Positions 1-8,140 of a DNA stretch of 32,260 nucleotides are shown in pieces. Location: assembly GCA_001899385.1 (NCBI GenBank), contig MOYB01000007.1:27248-59507 (forward strand), read 5' to 3'. The notes under the pieces are model-generated. The model searched no databases. It was not told the origin of the DNA and saw nothing but the letters and a program-made list of their open reading frames with translations. The stretch's first letter is position 1. Every line of letters starts with the position of its first letter. Position numbers and translations under genes: made by a program. The stretch comes from Candidatus Caenarcanum bioreactoricola (GTDB lineage: Bacteria; Cyanobacteriota; Vampirovibrionia; Caenarcaniphilales; Caenarcanaceae).

Positions 1-63
1 ATTCTTTATTTAAGAAAATTATTTAAAAAAGAAAATAATAAAAATAAAGATGATTCTTAACGA

Positions 64-162
64 TTAAATTCCACCTGTACCATTAAGACCACCATCATTT
101 CTAGCTATCCTTTTAGGACGATGAATTTCTTTTTTTCCTATAGGTTCTACTTTATTTTCCAT
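64..162 (-). CDS. 32-residue peptide with Gly-rich C-terminus, unknown function
   Basis: A short reading frame of 32 codons opens with ATG at 162 and ends with TAA at 64-66. A clear Shine-Dalgarno (AGGGAG, about 6-8 nt upstream of the ATG) is the main reason to call it. The N-terminal two thirds are charged and basic (MENKVEPIGKKEIHRPKR), followed by IARN and the small-residue tail DGGLNGTGGI. There is no hydrophobic stretch, so no signal peptide or membrane segment. The leader-plus-Gly-rich-tail shape is compatible with a ribosomally made, processed peptide, but no modification enzyme is visible in the window. It lies 141 nt downstream of the exported NTF2-like gene on the same strand, and the gap contains two TTCTAGAA palindromes that could be its operator. 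I do not recognise a family. Confidence 0.55.
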   Translation of the reverse strand: MENKVEPIGKKEIHRPKRIARNDGGLNGTGGI

Positions 163-206
163 TTATTTACTCCCTAAATTAACTTAACGTTTTCTTATTC
201 TAATAA

Positions 207-229
207 TTCTAGAAAATTTTTCTAGAAAA
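207..229. promoter_or_regulatory. Pair of TTCTAGAA palindromes upstream of the peptide gene
   Basis: Two perfect palindromes, TTCTAGAA at 207-214 and TTTTCTAGAAAA at 218-229, have centres 13 nt apart. They lie 45-67 nt upstream of the ATG at 162 on the minus strand. The same 12-mer occurs twice more, again intergenic, at 13201-13214 and 13239-13250. Spacing near one helical turn and intergenic placement suggest a regulator-binding site. Function is inferred. Confidence 0.35.
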
Positions 230-303
230 GTTATTCTTTATATATATTCAGTTTACATAATTAATTTTGAAATTGTCTAGGTGTATTGACGGAGAATATT
301 AAT

Positions 304-1368
304 TTATAAATCTTTAAAAGGTTTTTTTGTAAAAGTTTTCTTTTCTTCCGGCTTTTGAGGATGTATAGTATTCACTCTTTTTGAAATTATTATAATTCCA
401 TCAAGATAAAATTCTTTATTATTAGATTTAGATTTATTTTTATTAAAAGAAATAAGTTCTATTTGACTTCTAATCATTTCATTTTGACTTAAACTATTTG
501 CAGTAAAGAGCTTCTTTAATTCTCCACTTCCACCACCTATAGTTCTAGTATTTTCTGCTATTTTTTGTTTTTCTTTTTGAATTTCCTCTTCAGTCGTAAA
601 ATCATTTTCTTTTTTCTTGTTATCTTTAACGTCTTCTTCTGGGAAATCACCTAAAAGTTCTTTATCTATAAAAGCTAAACCTTCTATACCTGCAGGAAGA
701 TTATATTCTAATTTAACAATATAATTTTCATTTGCTTCTACTTTGTCTGGTCCTATAAGCTTTAAATAACCTTTTTCAATATAATCTTTAGCAGATTTAC
801 CAAGATATTTATAAATTGTTTCAGAAATTATATCTTCATCTATTATTTGCCAAGAATCGCCATTTTTTTTAAGATAAGTAAAACCGCTTACAATTGCCTT
901 AAAATGGAAGATATTATCTTTTATTTTATTATTGTTATATTCAGAGGCTTTTGCAATTTCAGTTAAATTTATAGTTGCATAATCTCCACAAACATAAATA
1001 GAAGAAATTATTGATTGTAATTGAGCATCTGGATAATTCTTCCAAAAATCATTTAAATTTTCTTTTACATTTTTAATATCTGCACCATCTTTACTTTTAA
1101 AATCAACAGCATAATACTTAAGGAGTTCATTTATTTGATGATTATTCCATGCTATTTCAATTTTCCCCAATATTTCTTCTATTTCTTTAGCGGTTTTTTC
1201 TTCCCCATTACATCCAAGAAAAAGAGGTTTAACTTCAGGATATTCTCTTAAAGGGGCAACTTTTTTAACAGTCTTTTTTTTGTAAGTATTAGTATTTCTT
1301 TTTGCTTCTGCATTTAAAACTGAAAATAAAGTTAAAATAATTAAAAATATTAGTCTAAAAGTTTTCAT
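304..1368 (-). CDS. Exported protein with NTF2/SnoaL-like domain
   Basis: The protein has 354 residues. Residues 1-22 form a Sec signal peptide (positive start, hydrophobic LIFLIILTLFSVL, AEA before the cleavage point), so the protein is exported. Residues of about 60-190 resemble the NTF2/SnoaL/DUF4440 fold: a helix pair around IEIAWNNHQINELLKYY, then alternating strands ending in the typical SWQIIDEDI strand. The C-terminal 130 residues are low-complexity, rich in Lys, Glu and Asn, with a basic Pro/Lys tail. No catalytic motif is evident. NTF2-like folds serve as binding or enzymatic scaffolds, so no specific role can be given. Its ATG (1366-1368) is divergent from ybeY with a single base between the two start codons. 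No Shine-Dalgarno is visible. Confidence 0.75.
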   Translation of the reverse strand: MKTFRLIFLIILTLFSVLNAEAKRNTNTYKKKTVKKVAPLREYPEVKPLFLGCNGEEKTAKEIEEILGKIEIAWNNHQINELLKYYAVDFKSKDGADIKNVKENLNDFWKNYPDAQLQSIISSIYVCGDYATINLTEIAKASEYNNNKIKDNIFHFKAIVSGFTYLKKNGDSWQIIDEDIISETIYKYLGKSAKDYIEKGYLKLIGPDKVEANENYIVKLEYNLPAGIEGLAFIDKELLGDFPEEDVKDNKKKENDFTTEEEIQKEKQKIAENTRTIGGGSGELKKLFTANSLSQNEMIRSQIELISFNKNKSKSNNKEFYLDGIIIISKRVNTIHPQKPEEKKTFTKKPFKDL

Positions 1369-1369
1369 A

Positions 1370-1846
1370 ATGTCTCATTTAAAGGTAAGAGTTAATTTAT
1401 TTATAAGAAAGAAATCAGAATTTAATTTTCACTGGGAAAATATATCTATAAAACTAGCATTAATTAGCTTAGAAACTCAAACCTTTTTTAAAATAAATTT
1501 ATTAAAAGAATGTGAATTTTCTTTATATATAATTAGTAATTATGAAATTCAACTTTTAAATAATAAATATCGAAATATTAATAAAGCAACAGATGTACTT
1601 TCTTTTCCTTCTTTTTTTGAAATAAATAAAAACATAAAAAAATTATATTTAGGAGAAATTTTTATTTCAATAGATAAACTTTGTGAACAAGCAGAACTTT
1701 ATAATCATTCTAAAGAAAGAGAAGCCTGTTTTCTTTTAACACATGGATTCTTACATCTTTTAGGATATGATCATGAAAAAAGCATAGAAGAAGAAAAAAT
1801 TATGTTTAATTTACAAGAAAAAATAATAGAAAAATTAAAGCTGTAA
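1370..1846 (+). CDS. ybeY: Endoribonuclease YbeY (16S rRNA 3' maturation)
   Basis: YbeY is a single-domain zinc endoribonuclease acting in 16S rRNA 3'-end processing and ribosome quality control. The signature HGFLHLLGYDH is complete at residues 125-135 and supplies the three zinc histidines (H125, H129, H135). The family segment NKATDVLSFP is present at about residues 66-75. The length of 158 fits the family. The ATG at 1370 is one base from the divergent start at 1368 and has no Shine-Dalgarno, so the start is the least certain part. No earlier in-frame start exists that would avoid overlapping the neighbour. The UbiA-family gene follows about 95 nt downstream on the same strand, possibly cotranscribed. 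Confidence 0.95.
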   Translation: MSHLKVRVNLFIRKKSEFNFHWENISIKLALISLETQTFFKINLLKECEFSLYIISNYEIQLLNNKYRNINKATDVLSFPSFFEINKNIKKLYLGEIFISIDKLCEQAELYNHSKEREACFLLTHGFLHLLGYDHEKSIEEEKIMFNLQEKIIEKLKL

Positions 1847-1940
1847 TACTTAAGTATAAGATAATGTAAAATAAACACTATTCATTAAATTAAAGAAAAT
1901 AATATTTAAAATTTTCAAAGAAATAAAAATTTGGGCTGAA

Positions 1941-2777
1941 ATGATAAAAATTGAACATACTTTATTTTCAGCTCCTTTTATGTTATCTGCTATATTACTT
2001 GCTAAAGAAGAATTTCCTTCTTTTTTAACTTTATTTTGGATAGTTTGTGCTTTATTTGCTACACGTTCTTGTGCCATGACCTTAAATAGAATAATAGATG
2101 CTAATTTAGATTCTTTAAACCCTAGAACATCTAGTAGAGCAATTCCGAAAGCAATACTCAAAAAATCGAAAGCTTTATTATTTGCTTTATTTAATATTTT
2201 ATTATTATTTATTGCTACTTTAAATTTACCTCCTATTTGTTTAAAACTTTTTCCTTTAGCAATTTTAATGATAAGTCTTTATTCTTATTTAAAATTCTGG
2301 ACATATTTATGTCATTTTTTCTTAGGCTTAACTGTTAGTGGTGCTGTTTTAGGTGGGTGGATAGCTGTTAGTGGTGAAATTTCTTTAGGGGCAGTTCTCT
2401 TTACTTTAGCAAATGCTTTTCGTATAGCAAGTTTTGATATTATTTATGCAATTCAAGATTTTGATTTTGATAAAAAATATAAAATTCAAAGTATTGTTTC
2501 AAAATTCGGAATAGAAAAGGCAATTATTATTTCTTTAATTTCAAATTTAATATCTTTTTTATTTTTTATTTTAACAACAAGATTTATTAATCAAGAATTT
2601 TTATTCCCTTTTATCTTGGCTTTAATAAGCTTAAGTATAATTTCATTTATAGAATATTTTAAAATAATCAAAGAAAAAAATTATCAGAATTTCTTTATTA
2701 ATGCTTTAGGAGGAATTATATTTTTTATTATTTTATTTATAGGAAAATTAATAATTAAAAAAACTTTTTCTTTGTAA
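1941..2777 (+). CDS. UbiA-family polyprenyltransferase (MqnP/UbiA-like)
   Basis: This is an integral-membrane aromatic prenyltransferase of quinone biosynthesis. The first Asp-rich motif N49-R-I-I-D53-A-N-L-D57 is followed by NPRTSSRAIP. The second motif, around residues 165-190, reads IIYAIQDFDFDKKY followed by QSIVSKFG. Together these bind Mg2+ and polyprenyl diphosphate. The remainder is hydrophobic helices, about eight in all. The second motif resembles 4-hydroxybenzoate/MqnP-type enzymes (ubiquinone or futalosine menaquinone route) more than MenA; the substrate cannot be settled here. The frame stays open upstream to 1875 and encodes a plausible amphipathic start (KIIFKIFKEIKIWAE), so translation may begin at a non-ATG codon such as ATT at 1884. 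The 3' end overlaps corA by 23 nt, tail to tail. Confidence 0.88.
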   Translation: MIKIEHTLFSAPFMLSAILLAKEEFPSFLTLFWIVCALFATRSCAMTLNRIIDANLDSLNPRTSSRAIPKAILKKSKALLFALFNILLLFIATLNLPPICLKLFPLAILMISLYSYLKFWTYLCHFFLGLTVSGAVLGGWIAVSGEISLGAVLFTLANAFRIASFDIIYAIQDFDFDKKYKIQSIVSKFGIEKAIIISLISNLISFLFFILTTRFINQEFLFPFILALISLSIISFIEYFKIIKEKNYQNFFINALGGIIFFIILFIGKLIIKKTFSL

Positions 2778-3690
2778 AAAATAATATTAAAGCAATACTT
2801 ATAACAAAACAAATAAGAATTATTATAAAAAAGGCAAAGGGATTATTTGCAAGAGGAACTTTTACATTCATACCAAAAAGACTTGCTATAAAAGTAGGCA
2901 ACATTATAACAATAGTCCAAGTAGTCATAAATTTCATTATAGCGTTCAAATTATTTGAAATTATTGAAGCATAAGCATCCATTGTGCCTGATAAAACATT
3001 TATATACATACTTGTCATTTCTATTGATTGTTTATTTTCTATTACAGTATCTTCTAAAAGTTCACGATCTTCTTCATATATACGAAAAGGTTGAATTTTA
3101 TTAATTTTCTCAAGCACTGTTTGATTTGCTCTAAGTGAAGTTGAAAAATAAATTAATGAATTATTGAGATCTAAGAGCCTAAGTAATTCTTTATTTTGAG
3201 TAGAGGTTTTAAGACTTCCTTCTACAGTATCTATTTTTCTACTCATTTGGGTTAAATATGTAACAAATAATAAAGAAATCCTATAACAAATTTGAAAAAG
3301 AAATCTTGCTTTTTTTTGAGTATCAAAAGTTTTAACTTTACCAAGTTTAAAATCATTAAGAAAATTTATTTCTTTTTTTGAAATAGTAATTATAAATTTA
3401 TCTGTAATTATTATTCCTAAAGGACTTGTATCATAACTACCTGGTTCAAGAATAGGATAATTCATAATTATTAAAACACGATTATCATCTGGATCTGCAT
3501 CTATACGGGATCTTTCATTTTCGTCTAAAGCATCTCTTATATCTTGTTCATCTATATTTAAAAACTTAGAAAGATTTTCAATTTCTTCAGCATTAGGCAA
3601 ATAAACATTTATCCAAGCTCCATTTGAAAGCTCTTCTAATTTCTCAAACTTTTTTATTTTATTATTTTCTGAGCTAAATATTTCAATCAT
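2755..3690 (-). CDS. corA: CorA-family Mg2+/divalent cation channel
   Basis: The protein has 311 residues and is homopentameric in this family. A large cytoplasmic alpha/beta N-terminal domain with a long helix is followed by two C-terminal membrane helices. The pore-loop signature GMN is at residues 273-275, directly after the first helix (IVIMLPTFIASLF). The second helix (FIIILICFVISIALILFF) and a short Lys-rich tail finish the protein, as in CorA. It lies 17 nt downstream of infB on the same strand, so it probably forms the last gene of a ylxR-infB-corA transcript. The 3' end overlaps the UbiA-family gene by 23 nt. CorA proteins can carry Mg2+, Co2+ or Zn2+; the metal cannot be read from sequence. 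Confidence 0.93.
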   Translation of the reverse strand: MIEIFSSENNKIKKFEKLEELSNGAWINVYLPNAEEIENLSKFLNIDEQDIRDALDENERSRIDADPDDNRVLIIMNYPILEPGSYDTSPLGIIITDKFIITISKKEINFLNDFKLGKVKTFDTQKKARFLFQICYRISLLFVTYLTQMSRKIDTVEGSLKTSTQNKELLRLLDLNNSLIYFSTSLRANQTVLEKINKIQPFRIYEEDRELLEDTVIENKQSIEMTSMYINVLSGTMDAYASIISNNLNAIMKFMTTWTIVIMLPTFIASLFGMNVKVPLANNPFAFFIIILICFVISIALILFFTKKKFF

Positions 3691-3707
3691 AATTTATATA
3701 AAATATT

Positions 3708-6344
3708 TTAACTTAATACTCTTTCTTTAAGTTGCACGCCCCAAGATTCTATTATATCCCCTTGTTCAAAATCATTAAAACCATCAATTATTACACCACA
3801 TTCAAAGCCTTGTAAAACTTCTTTTGCATTATCTTTAAATCTCTTTAAGGAACTAAGACTTGCAGTAATAAGTTCTTTTTTATTTCTATAAATTTTTACA
3901 ATACTTCCATTTAAAATCTTGCCATCAAGTACATAACAACCAGCAATTTTATTTTTGCCTACAGAAAATACATCTCTTACTTCTGCAGAACCATGTTTTA
4001 TCTCTATTTTTTCATCTTCAAGTAAACCGCTAAGTGCTTTCTTAACTGCTTCTGTAACTTGATAAATTATGTTATAAGTATAAACAGAGACATTATTATC
4101 TTGAGCCATTTTAGAGGCATTATAGTCCATAATTGAATTAAAATTTACTATAATTGCGCCTGCTGTCGCAGCTAAATTTATATCGCTTTCAGTTACTCTA
4201 CCAGAAGCGCAATGTATTATTTTTACAAAAACTTCTTCTGTGTTTAGTTTACTTAATTCAAGAGTAATAGCTTCTGCTGAACCCTGCACATCTGTCTTTA
4301 TTATAACAGGAAGTTCTTTTGCCTCTCCTTCTCTTACCATTGAAGAAAATCTTTCAAGACTTCTTCCTGATTTTAAATTTTCTCTTTGATTATGTGCTTC
4401 TGCTTGAGCTTTAGCTGTTTGAGCATCTTTTACCACTTCGAAAGTATCACCTGCTTGAGGTTGTCCATCTATCCCTAAAATTTGCACTGGAGTTGAGGGT
4501 GGAGCTGAATCTATTTCTTTTCCTTCATCATCAAGAATTGCTCTCACTCTTCCAAAAACACCACCTGCTACTATTACATCACCTTTTTTAAGGGTACCAC
4601 TTTGTATAAGAAGAGTTGCTATTGAACCTTTATTCGAAGAAAGAGTTGATTCTATAACTGCACCGACTGCACGAGCATTTGGATCAGCCATTAATTTTTC
4701 TGCAAGTTCTATGTCAGAAACAAGAGTTATTTTTGCAAGAAGATCATCAAGATTTATTCTTTGTTTTGCACTTATATGAGAACAAACAACAGGTCCACCA
4801 TAATCTTCTACTACTAAATTATTATCTGCAAGTTGTCCAAGAACTCTGTTTACATTTGCATCTGGTTTATCTATTTTATTAACAGCAACAATAATAGGCA
4901 CATTCGCAGCTCTAGCATGTGAAATTGCTTCAAGGGTTTGAGGCATAACACCATCATCAGCAGATACAACAAGAATAGCAATATCTGTTACCTGAGCACC
5001 TCTAGATCTAAGTGCAGTAAAAGCTTCGTGTCCAGGGGTATCTAAAAAAGTAATTTTTCGGCTTTTACCTTCATGATCTTTTATTTTTATTTGGTAAGCA
5101 CCGATATGTTGAGTAATTCCACCGGATTCAGTAGAAGTAATATCTTTTTTGGATTTTCTAATTGCATCAAGCAAAGTAGTTTTACCATGATCAACGTGTC
5201 CCATAATAGTAACAACAGGGGATCTTTTTTCAAGAACAGATTCATCTTTACCGTGAGAATCTACAAGTTGTTTTAATTTTTCAGTTAAATCACTACTACC
5301 AGTACTAGCTTCTTCCCAAAGAACTTCACAATTAAATTCTTTAGCAACTTTAATTATTAAATCTTTTTCAAGAACTTGATTTATAGTTCTCATTATGCCT
5401 TGCATAAAAAGACATCTTATTATTTCAGTATCAGAGATTCCTAGCTTTTCAGCTAAATCATGAATAGTCAAAGTAGTATTAACTTCTATTATACTTGGCT
5501 TTTCTTTTACAGAAAGAGTATCTCTTCCTTTTTGTTGAAATTTATTCAATTGTTGGGTTTTCTTTTGGGGTTTTGCTTTATCTTTCTTTTTAAATTTAGA
5601 AAGATGAATATTAACTGGTTTTGCAACTCTATAAGGTTGATTTTTCCCTATTGGTTGTTCTTTAACACTTTCTTTCTTTATTTCTTTCTCAATCTTAACA
5701 TTTTCAAGAGGCTTTGTATTTTCAATAATCTTATCTTTCTTTATTATATCAAAATTTTCTTTTAGTTCTTTCTTTGGTAAAGCCTCTATTTTTTGTTCTT
5801 GAATTTCTTCTGTTTTATTTATTTGAATTTCTTCAATAATTTCTTTTTGACTTTCTTGAATAATAGATTTTTCTTTTTCTTGAATAGGAGGAAATTTCAT
5901 TTCTTTAGTTTCAATTTTATTTATAACTTTTTTGTTGAAACTTGTAATACGTTCTTTTAAAATATCTTCCTGAGTTTTTTCAGAAGAATTTTCTAAATCT
6001 TCTTCCTCTTTTGTAGAAATTTCTTCTTCTATTTCATTTTCTTCTTTAACTATTCTACGAACAACTCTTGATATTTTTTTAGAAGCTTGAGTATTTTCTG
6101 TTGTAAGAGATATTTTTTCTGAATTTGGAATTTCTTTGTCTATATACAAAAGAACTTTTGCAACAAACTCTTTTTCTAAAGAACTTGAAGCTGTTTTAAC
6201 TACTACGCCTAATTCTTTACATATTTCAAGTATTCTTTTTGTTTTAATACTTTGAACATTTTTCTTTTCTTTTTCAGTTAAATCATTTGGCACAAGATTC
6301 TTTGCCAAGTCATAAATTCTTATTTTTTCTTTTTCGGGACTCAT
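3708..6344 (-). CDS. infB: Translation initiation factor IF-2
   Basis: The protein has 878 residues, normal for the long form. Two IF2_N-type modules are visible, at residues of about 8-70 (IYDLAKNL) and 290-345 (TIHDLAEKLGISDTEI). Between them is a long Glu/Lys/Ile-rich disordered linker. The GTPase domain has G1 GHVDHGKT at 382-389, G3 DTPGHEAF and G4 NKID, followed by domains II-IV. IF-2 brings fMet-tRNA to the 30S subunit and hydrolyses GTP on subunit joining. The start is set by a GAGGAG Shine-Dalgarno upstream of ATG 6344. It follows ylxR by 9 nt, the usual pairing. The nusA gene that normally precedes ylxR is not present here: ylxR is first in its transcript and faces fmt. Confidence 0.98.
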   Translation of the reverse strand: MSPEKEKIRIYDLAKNLVPNDLTEKEKKNVQSIKTKRILEICKELGVVVKTASSSLEKEFVAKVLLYIDKEIPNSEKISLTTENTQASKKISRVVRRIVKEENEIEEEISTKEEEDLENSSEKTQEDILKERITSFNKKVINKIETKEMKFPPIQEKEKSIIQESQKEIIEEIQINKTEEIQEQKIEALPKKELKENFDIIKKDKIIENTKPLENVKIEKEIKKESVKEQPIGKNQPYRVAKPVNIHLSKFKKKDKAKPQKKTQQLNKFQQKGRDTLSVKEKPSIIEVNTTLTIHDLAEKLGISDTEIIRCLFMQGIMRTINQVLEKDLIIKVAKEFNCEVLWEEASTGSSDLTEKLKQLVDSHGKDESVLEKRSPVVTIMGHVDHGKTTLLDAIRKSKKDITSTESGGITQHIGAYQIKIKDHEGKSRKITFLDTPGHEAFTALRSRGAQVTDIAILVVSADDGVMPQTLEAISHARAANVPIIVAVNKIDKPDANVNRVLGQLADNNLVVEDYGGPVVCSHISAKQRINLDDLLAKITLVSDIELAEKLMADPNARAVGAVIESTLSSNKGSIATLLIQSGTLKKGDVIVAGGVFGRVRAILDDEGKEIDSAPPSTPVQILGIDGQPQAGDTFEVVKDAQTAKAQAEAHNQRENLKSGRSLERFSSMVREGEAKELPVIIKTDVQGSAEAITLELSKLNTEEVFVKIIHCASGRVTESDINLAATAGAIIVNFNSIMDYNASKMAQDNNVSVYTYNIIYQVTEAVKKALSGLLEDEKIEIKHGSAEVRDVFSVGKNKIAGCYVLDGKILNGSIVKIYRNKKELITASLSSLKRFKDNAKEVLQGFECGVIIDGFNDFEQGDIIESWGVQLKERVLS

Positions 6345-6353
6345 ATATTCTCC

Positions 6354-6686
6354 TCAACTAACTTCAAGCGATTTAACTAAAGGGCAACTATTTTCAGGTA
6401 AGTTTTCAATTAAATAATTTAATATTCCTTCTAATTCTTTTTCTAATTCAGGATATAAAGGTCTCTTTAATTTATTTAATATTTTCTTCTTATATTTTTT
6501 AGCTTCAATTACGCAATGTTTAGACTTAAAAATATAAATAGATCTTCCAGGAATATTATAATTCGAATCTAAAATAATATTAAGCTTTTCTTCTTTATTT
6601 TTAAAACAAGTAATTTTTATTAATTCTTGTCTATTAAAATTTTGTTTACAAACAGAACAAACTCTAATAATATTTTTTTTCTTCAA
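6354..6686 (-). CDS. ylxR: YlxR/RnpM (DUF448) RNA-binding protein
   Basis: The protein has 110 residues. The DUF448 layout is visible: RVCSVCKQNFNRQELI near the N-terminus (CxxC), then the family loop as GRSIYIFKSKHC in place of the common GRGAYVC. Members bind RNA and, in Bacillus, RnpM interacts with RNase P RNA; that role is family knowledge. The start codon is TTG at 6686, chosen because a perfect AGGAGG lies six bases upstream (6693-6698). It is immediately upstream of infB, the classic ylxR-infB order. The C-terminal 35 residues extend slightly beyond the core domain and are acidic/helical. Confidence 0.9.
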   Translation of the reverse strand: MKKKNIIRVCSVCKQNFNRQELIKITCFKNKEEKLNIILDSNYNIPGRSIYIFKSKHCVIEAKKYKKKILNKLKRPLYPELEKELEGILNYLIENLPENSCPLVKSLEVS

Positions 6687-6692
6687 TAATTT

Positions 6693-6698
6693 CCTCCT
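6693..6698 (-). promoter_or_regulatory. Perfect AGGAGG ribosome binding site deciding a TTG start
   Basis: AGGAGG on the minus strand with six bases to the TTG at 6684-6686. It is the strongest Shine-Dalgarno in the window and fixes the ylxR start at a non-ATG codon. Confidence 0.85.
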
Positions 6699-6746
6699 AA
6701 ACTTTAATCTTTAATTTTATATTAAAAAGGAAGATATTAACAATAA

Positions 6747-6774
6747 TTGATATAAAATTATATGTTATTATAAT
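6747..6774 (+). promoter_or_regulatory. fmt promoter, near-leaderless
   Basis: The -35 TTGATA (6747-6752), a 16-nt spacer and the -10 TATAAT (6769-6774) are a good sigma70-type match. Only 10 nt separate the -10 from the fmt ATG at 6785, so the expected transcription start is about 2-4 nt before the start codon. No Shine-Dalgarno is present, which agrees with a leaderless or near-leaderless mRNA. Confidence 0.6.
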
Positions 6775-6784
6775 AAATAAATTT

Positions 6785-7720
6785 ATGTATAAAATAGTTT
6801 TCTTTGGCACTCCTGAATATGCTATTCCAAGTCTTGAATTATTAAGAAAACATCATAAAATAATTCTTGTAATAACTCAACCAGATAAAGCAACAGGTAG
6901 AGGACAAAAAATAATAGCACCTTTAGTTAAAACTTTTGCTTTAACTAATAATTTAGAAGTTCGACAAAGTATAAAAATATCTCAAGATTTAACACTTATT
7001 GATGAATTAAAATATCTTAAGCCGGATTTTTTTGTTACTGCAGCTTTTGGACAAATTTTAAGTTCTGAAATTTTAGAAGTTCCTAAATTTGGAACTTTAA
7101 ATGTACATGCTTCTTTACTACCTAAATGGAGAGGGGCTAGTCCTATTCAATCAGCTATTCTTAATGGAGATAAAGAAACAGGCATAACAATTATGCTCAC
7201 AAATCAAGGACTTGATACTGGAGACATTCTTAAACAGAAAAAAATTCTTATTGAAGATACTGATGATAATGAGATTTTAACGAAGAAACTTTCACAATTA
7301 GGTGCAGATTTACTTATAGAAACTCTTGATAATTATGAAAATATAAGTCCTATTGTACAAGATAATTCTCAAGCAACTTATGCAAAGAAAATAACTAAAG
7401 AATTAAGATTTATTGATCTTGAAAAAGAGACTGGGGAAACTATAATTAGAAGACTTAGAGCGCTTAGTCCTTCTCCTAAAATTTCTTTTTCTTTAGAATT
7501 AAATAAGAAAATTAGCTTAATAAAAATAATTTCAGCAGAATTCTTAAAAGAAAAAAGTATTGATTCAAATCTGTTAGACATTAACAATAATAAGATTTTT
7601 AAATTTAATAATAATATATTAGTAAAATGTAAAGATGGATTTATAAAATTAATTAAAGTTCAACCACAAGATAAAAATATTATGAATGCAGAAGATTGGT
7701 TTAGAGGAATAAAATTTTAA
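6785..7720 (+). CDS. fmt: Methionyl-tRNA formyltransferase
   Basis: Fmt transfers a formyl group from 10-formyl-THF to Met-tRNAi, feeding IF-2, whose gene lies next door. The N-terminal formyltransferase domain starts VFFGTPEYAIPSLELL and carries TQPDKATGRGQ (residues 31-41). The catalytic trio is present: N106 and H108 in NVHASLLPKWRG and D145 in LDTGDIL. The C-terminal OB-fold-like domain spans residues of about 205-311. The length of 311 is normal. ATG 6785 is the only sensible start and follows a strong -10 by 10 nt. Usually fmt sits next to def or priA; here it is divergent from ylxR-infB. Confidence 0.97.
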   Translation: MYKIVFFGTPEYAIPSLELLRKHHKIILVITQPDKATGRGQKIIAPLVKTFALTNNLEVRQSIKISQDLTLIDELKYLKPDFFVTAAFGQILSSEILEVPKFGTLNVHASLLPKWRGASPIQSAILNGDKETGITIMLTNQGLDTGDILKQKKILIEDTDDNEILTKKLSQLGADLLIETLDNYENISPIVQDNSQATYAKKITKELRFIDLEKETGETIIRRLRALSPSPKISFSLELNKKISLIKIISAEFLKEKSIDSNLLDINNNKIFKFNNNILVKCKDGFIKLIKVQPQDKNIMNAEDWFRGIKF

Positions 7721-7725
7721 ATTTT

Positions 7726-7923
7726 TTATTTTAATTTTTCTTGTGCTCTCATTGCCCTTCTTAAAGCAGTATTTGGATTGCTATTATTATCCCTGAAGTG
7801 TACTGATGATTTTGTATGCATTGATTTTGTTAAAAAAGCTTTAGATTTTGGAGTACTACCCATAACAGCCAATATACTAAAAGCTGTTAAAAGAGGTTGA
7901 ACCATCCCTGCAAAATTAATCAT
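7726..7923 (-). CDS. Possible 65-residue small protein
   Basis: This open frame lies convergent to fmt and divergent from the oxidoreductase. Residues 1-20 are mildly hydrophobic (MINFAGMVQPLLTAFSILAV), and the rest is polar and basic, ending in ALRRAMRAQEKLK. No Shine-Dalgarno precedes ATG 7923. The region has no competing gene on the other strand, and the residue composition (Ala, Arg, Met, Pro) is not what random AT-rich sequence gives, which favours a real gene. I do not recognise a family, and it could still be chance. Confidence 0.4.
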   Translation of the reverse strand: MINFAGMVQPLLTAFSILAVMGSTPKSKAFLTKSMHTKSSVHFRDNNSNPNTALRRAMRAQEKLK

Positions 7924-7979
7924 TATTTTTTAGTTAAGTTAATTATTGAACGAATTCCCATAACATAAATATATTCTAT

Positions 7980-7992
7980 TCGAGAATCTCGA
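7980..7992. promoter_or_regulatory. TCGAGA-N-TCTCGA dyad between divergent genes
   Basis: A perfect 6+1+6 inverted repeat lies in the 217-nt gap between the small minus-strand ORF (start 7923) and the oxidoreductase promoter at 8110. Its GC content is high for this gap. It could be an operator or a chance palindrome. Nothing else is recognisable in the gap except the -10 and ribosome binding site near its end. Confidence 0.25.
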
Positions 7993-8109
7993 TTCCTGAA
8001 TATAACTATACCTATCAACTTGCAATATTATTTACTTATAATGTAAATTACAAAAAACTATAAATAGAAAATAAATTTTTAATAGTCTATCATAAAAAGA
8101 AAATTAATA

Positions 8110-8130
8110 TATAATAAACTCTTGAAAGGA
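8110..8130 (+). promoter_or_regulatory. -10 box and ribosome binding site for TTG-started oxidoreductase
   Basis: TATAAT lies at 8110-8115 and GAAAGGA at 8124-8130. The latter is 10 nt before the TTG at 8141 and justifies the TTG start. I see no convincing -35. Confidence 0.5.
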
Positions 8131-8140
8131 TTATAAAATA

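Noticed and set aside
1850..2161. Minus-strand open frame opposite the UbiA-family gene
   Set aside because: Antisense to a clear coding sequence with family motifs; a shadow frame.
4679..5765. Several plus-strand open frames of 67-101 codons within infB
   Set aside because: They lie opposite infB's conserved GTPase and linker sequence and show Phe/Leu/Tyr-rich composition typical of the reverse of Lys/Glu-rich coding DNA.
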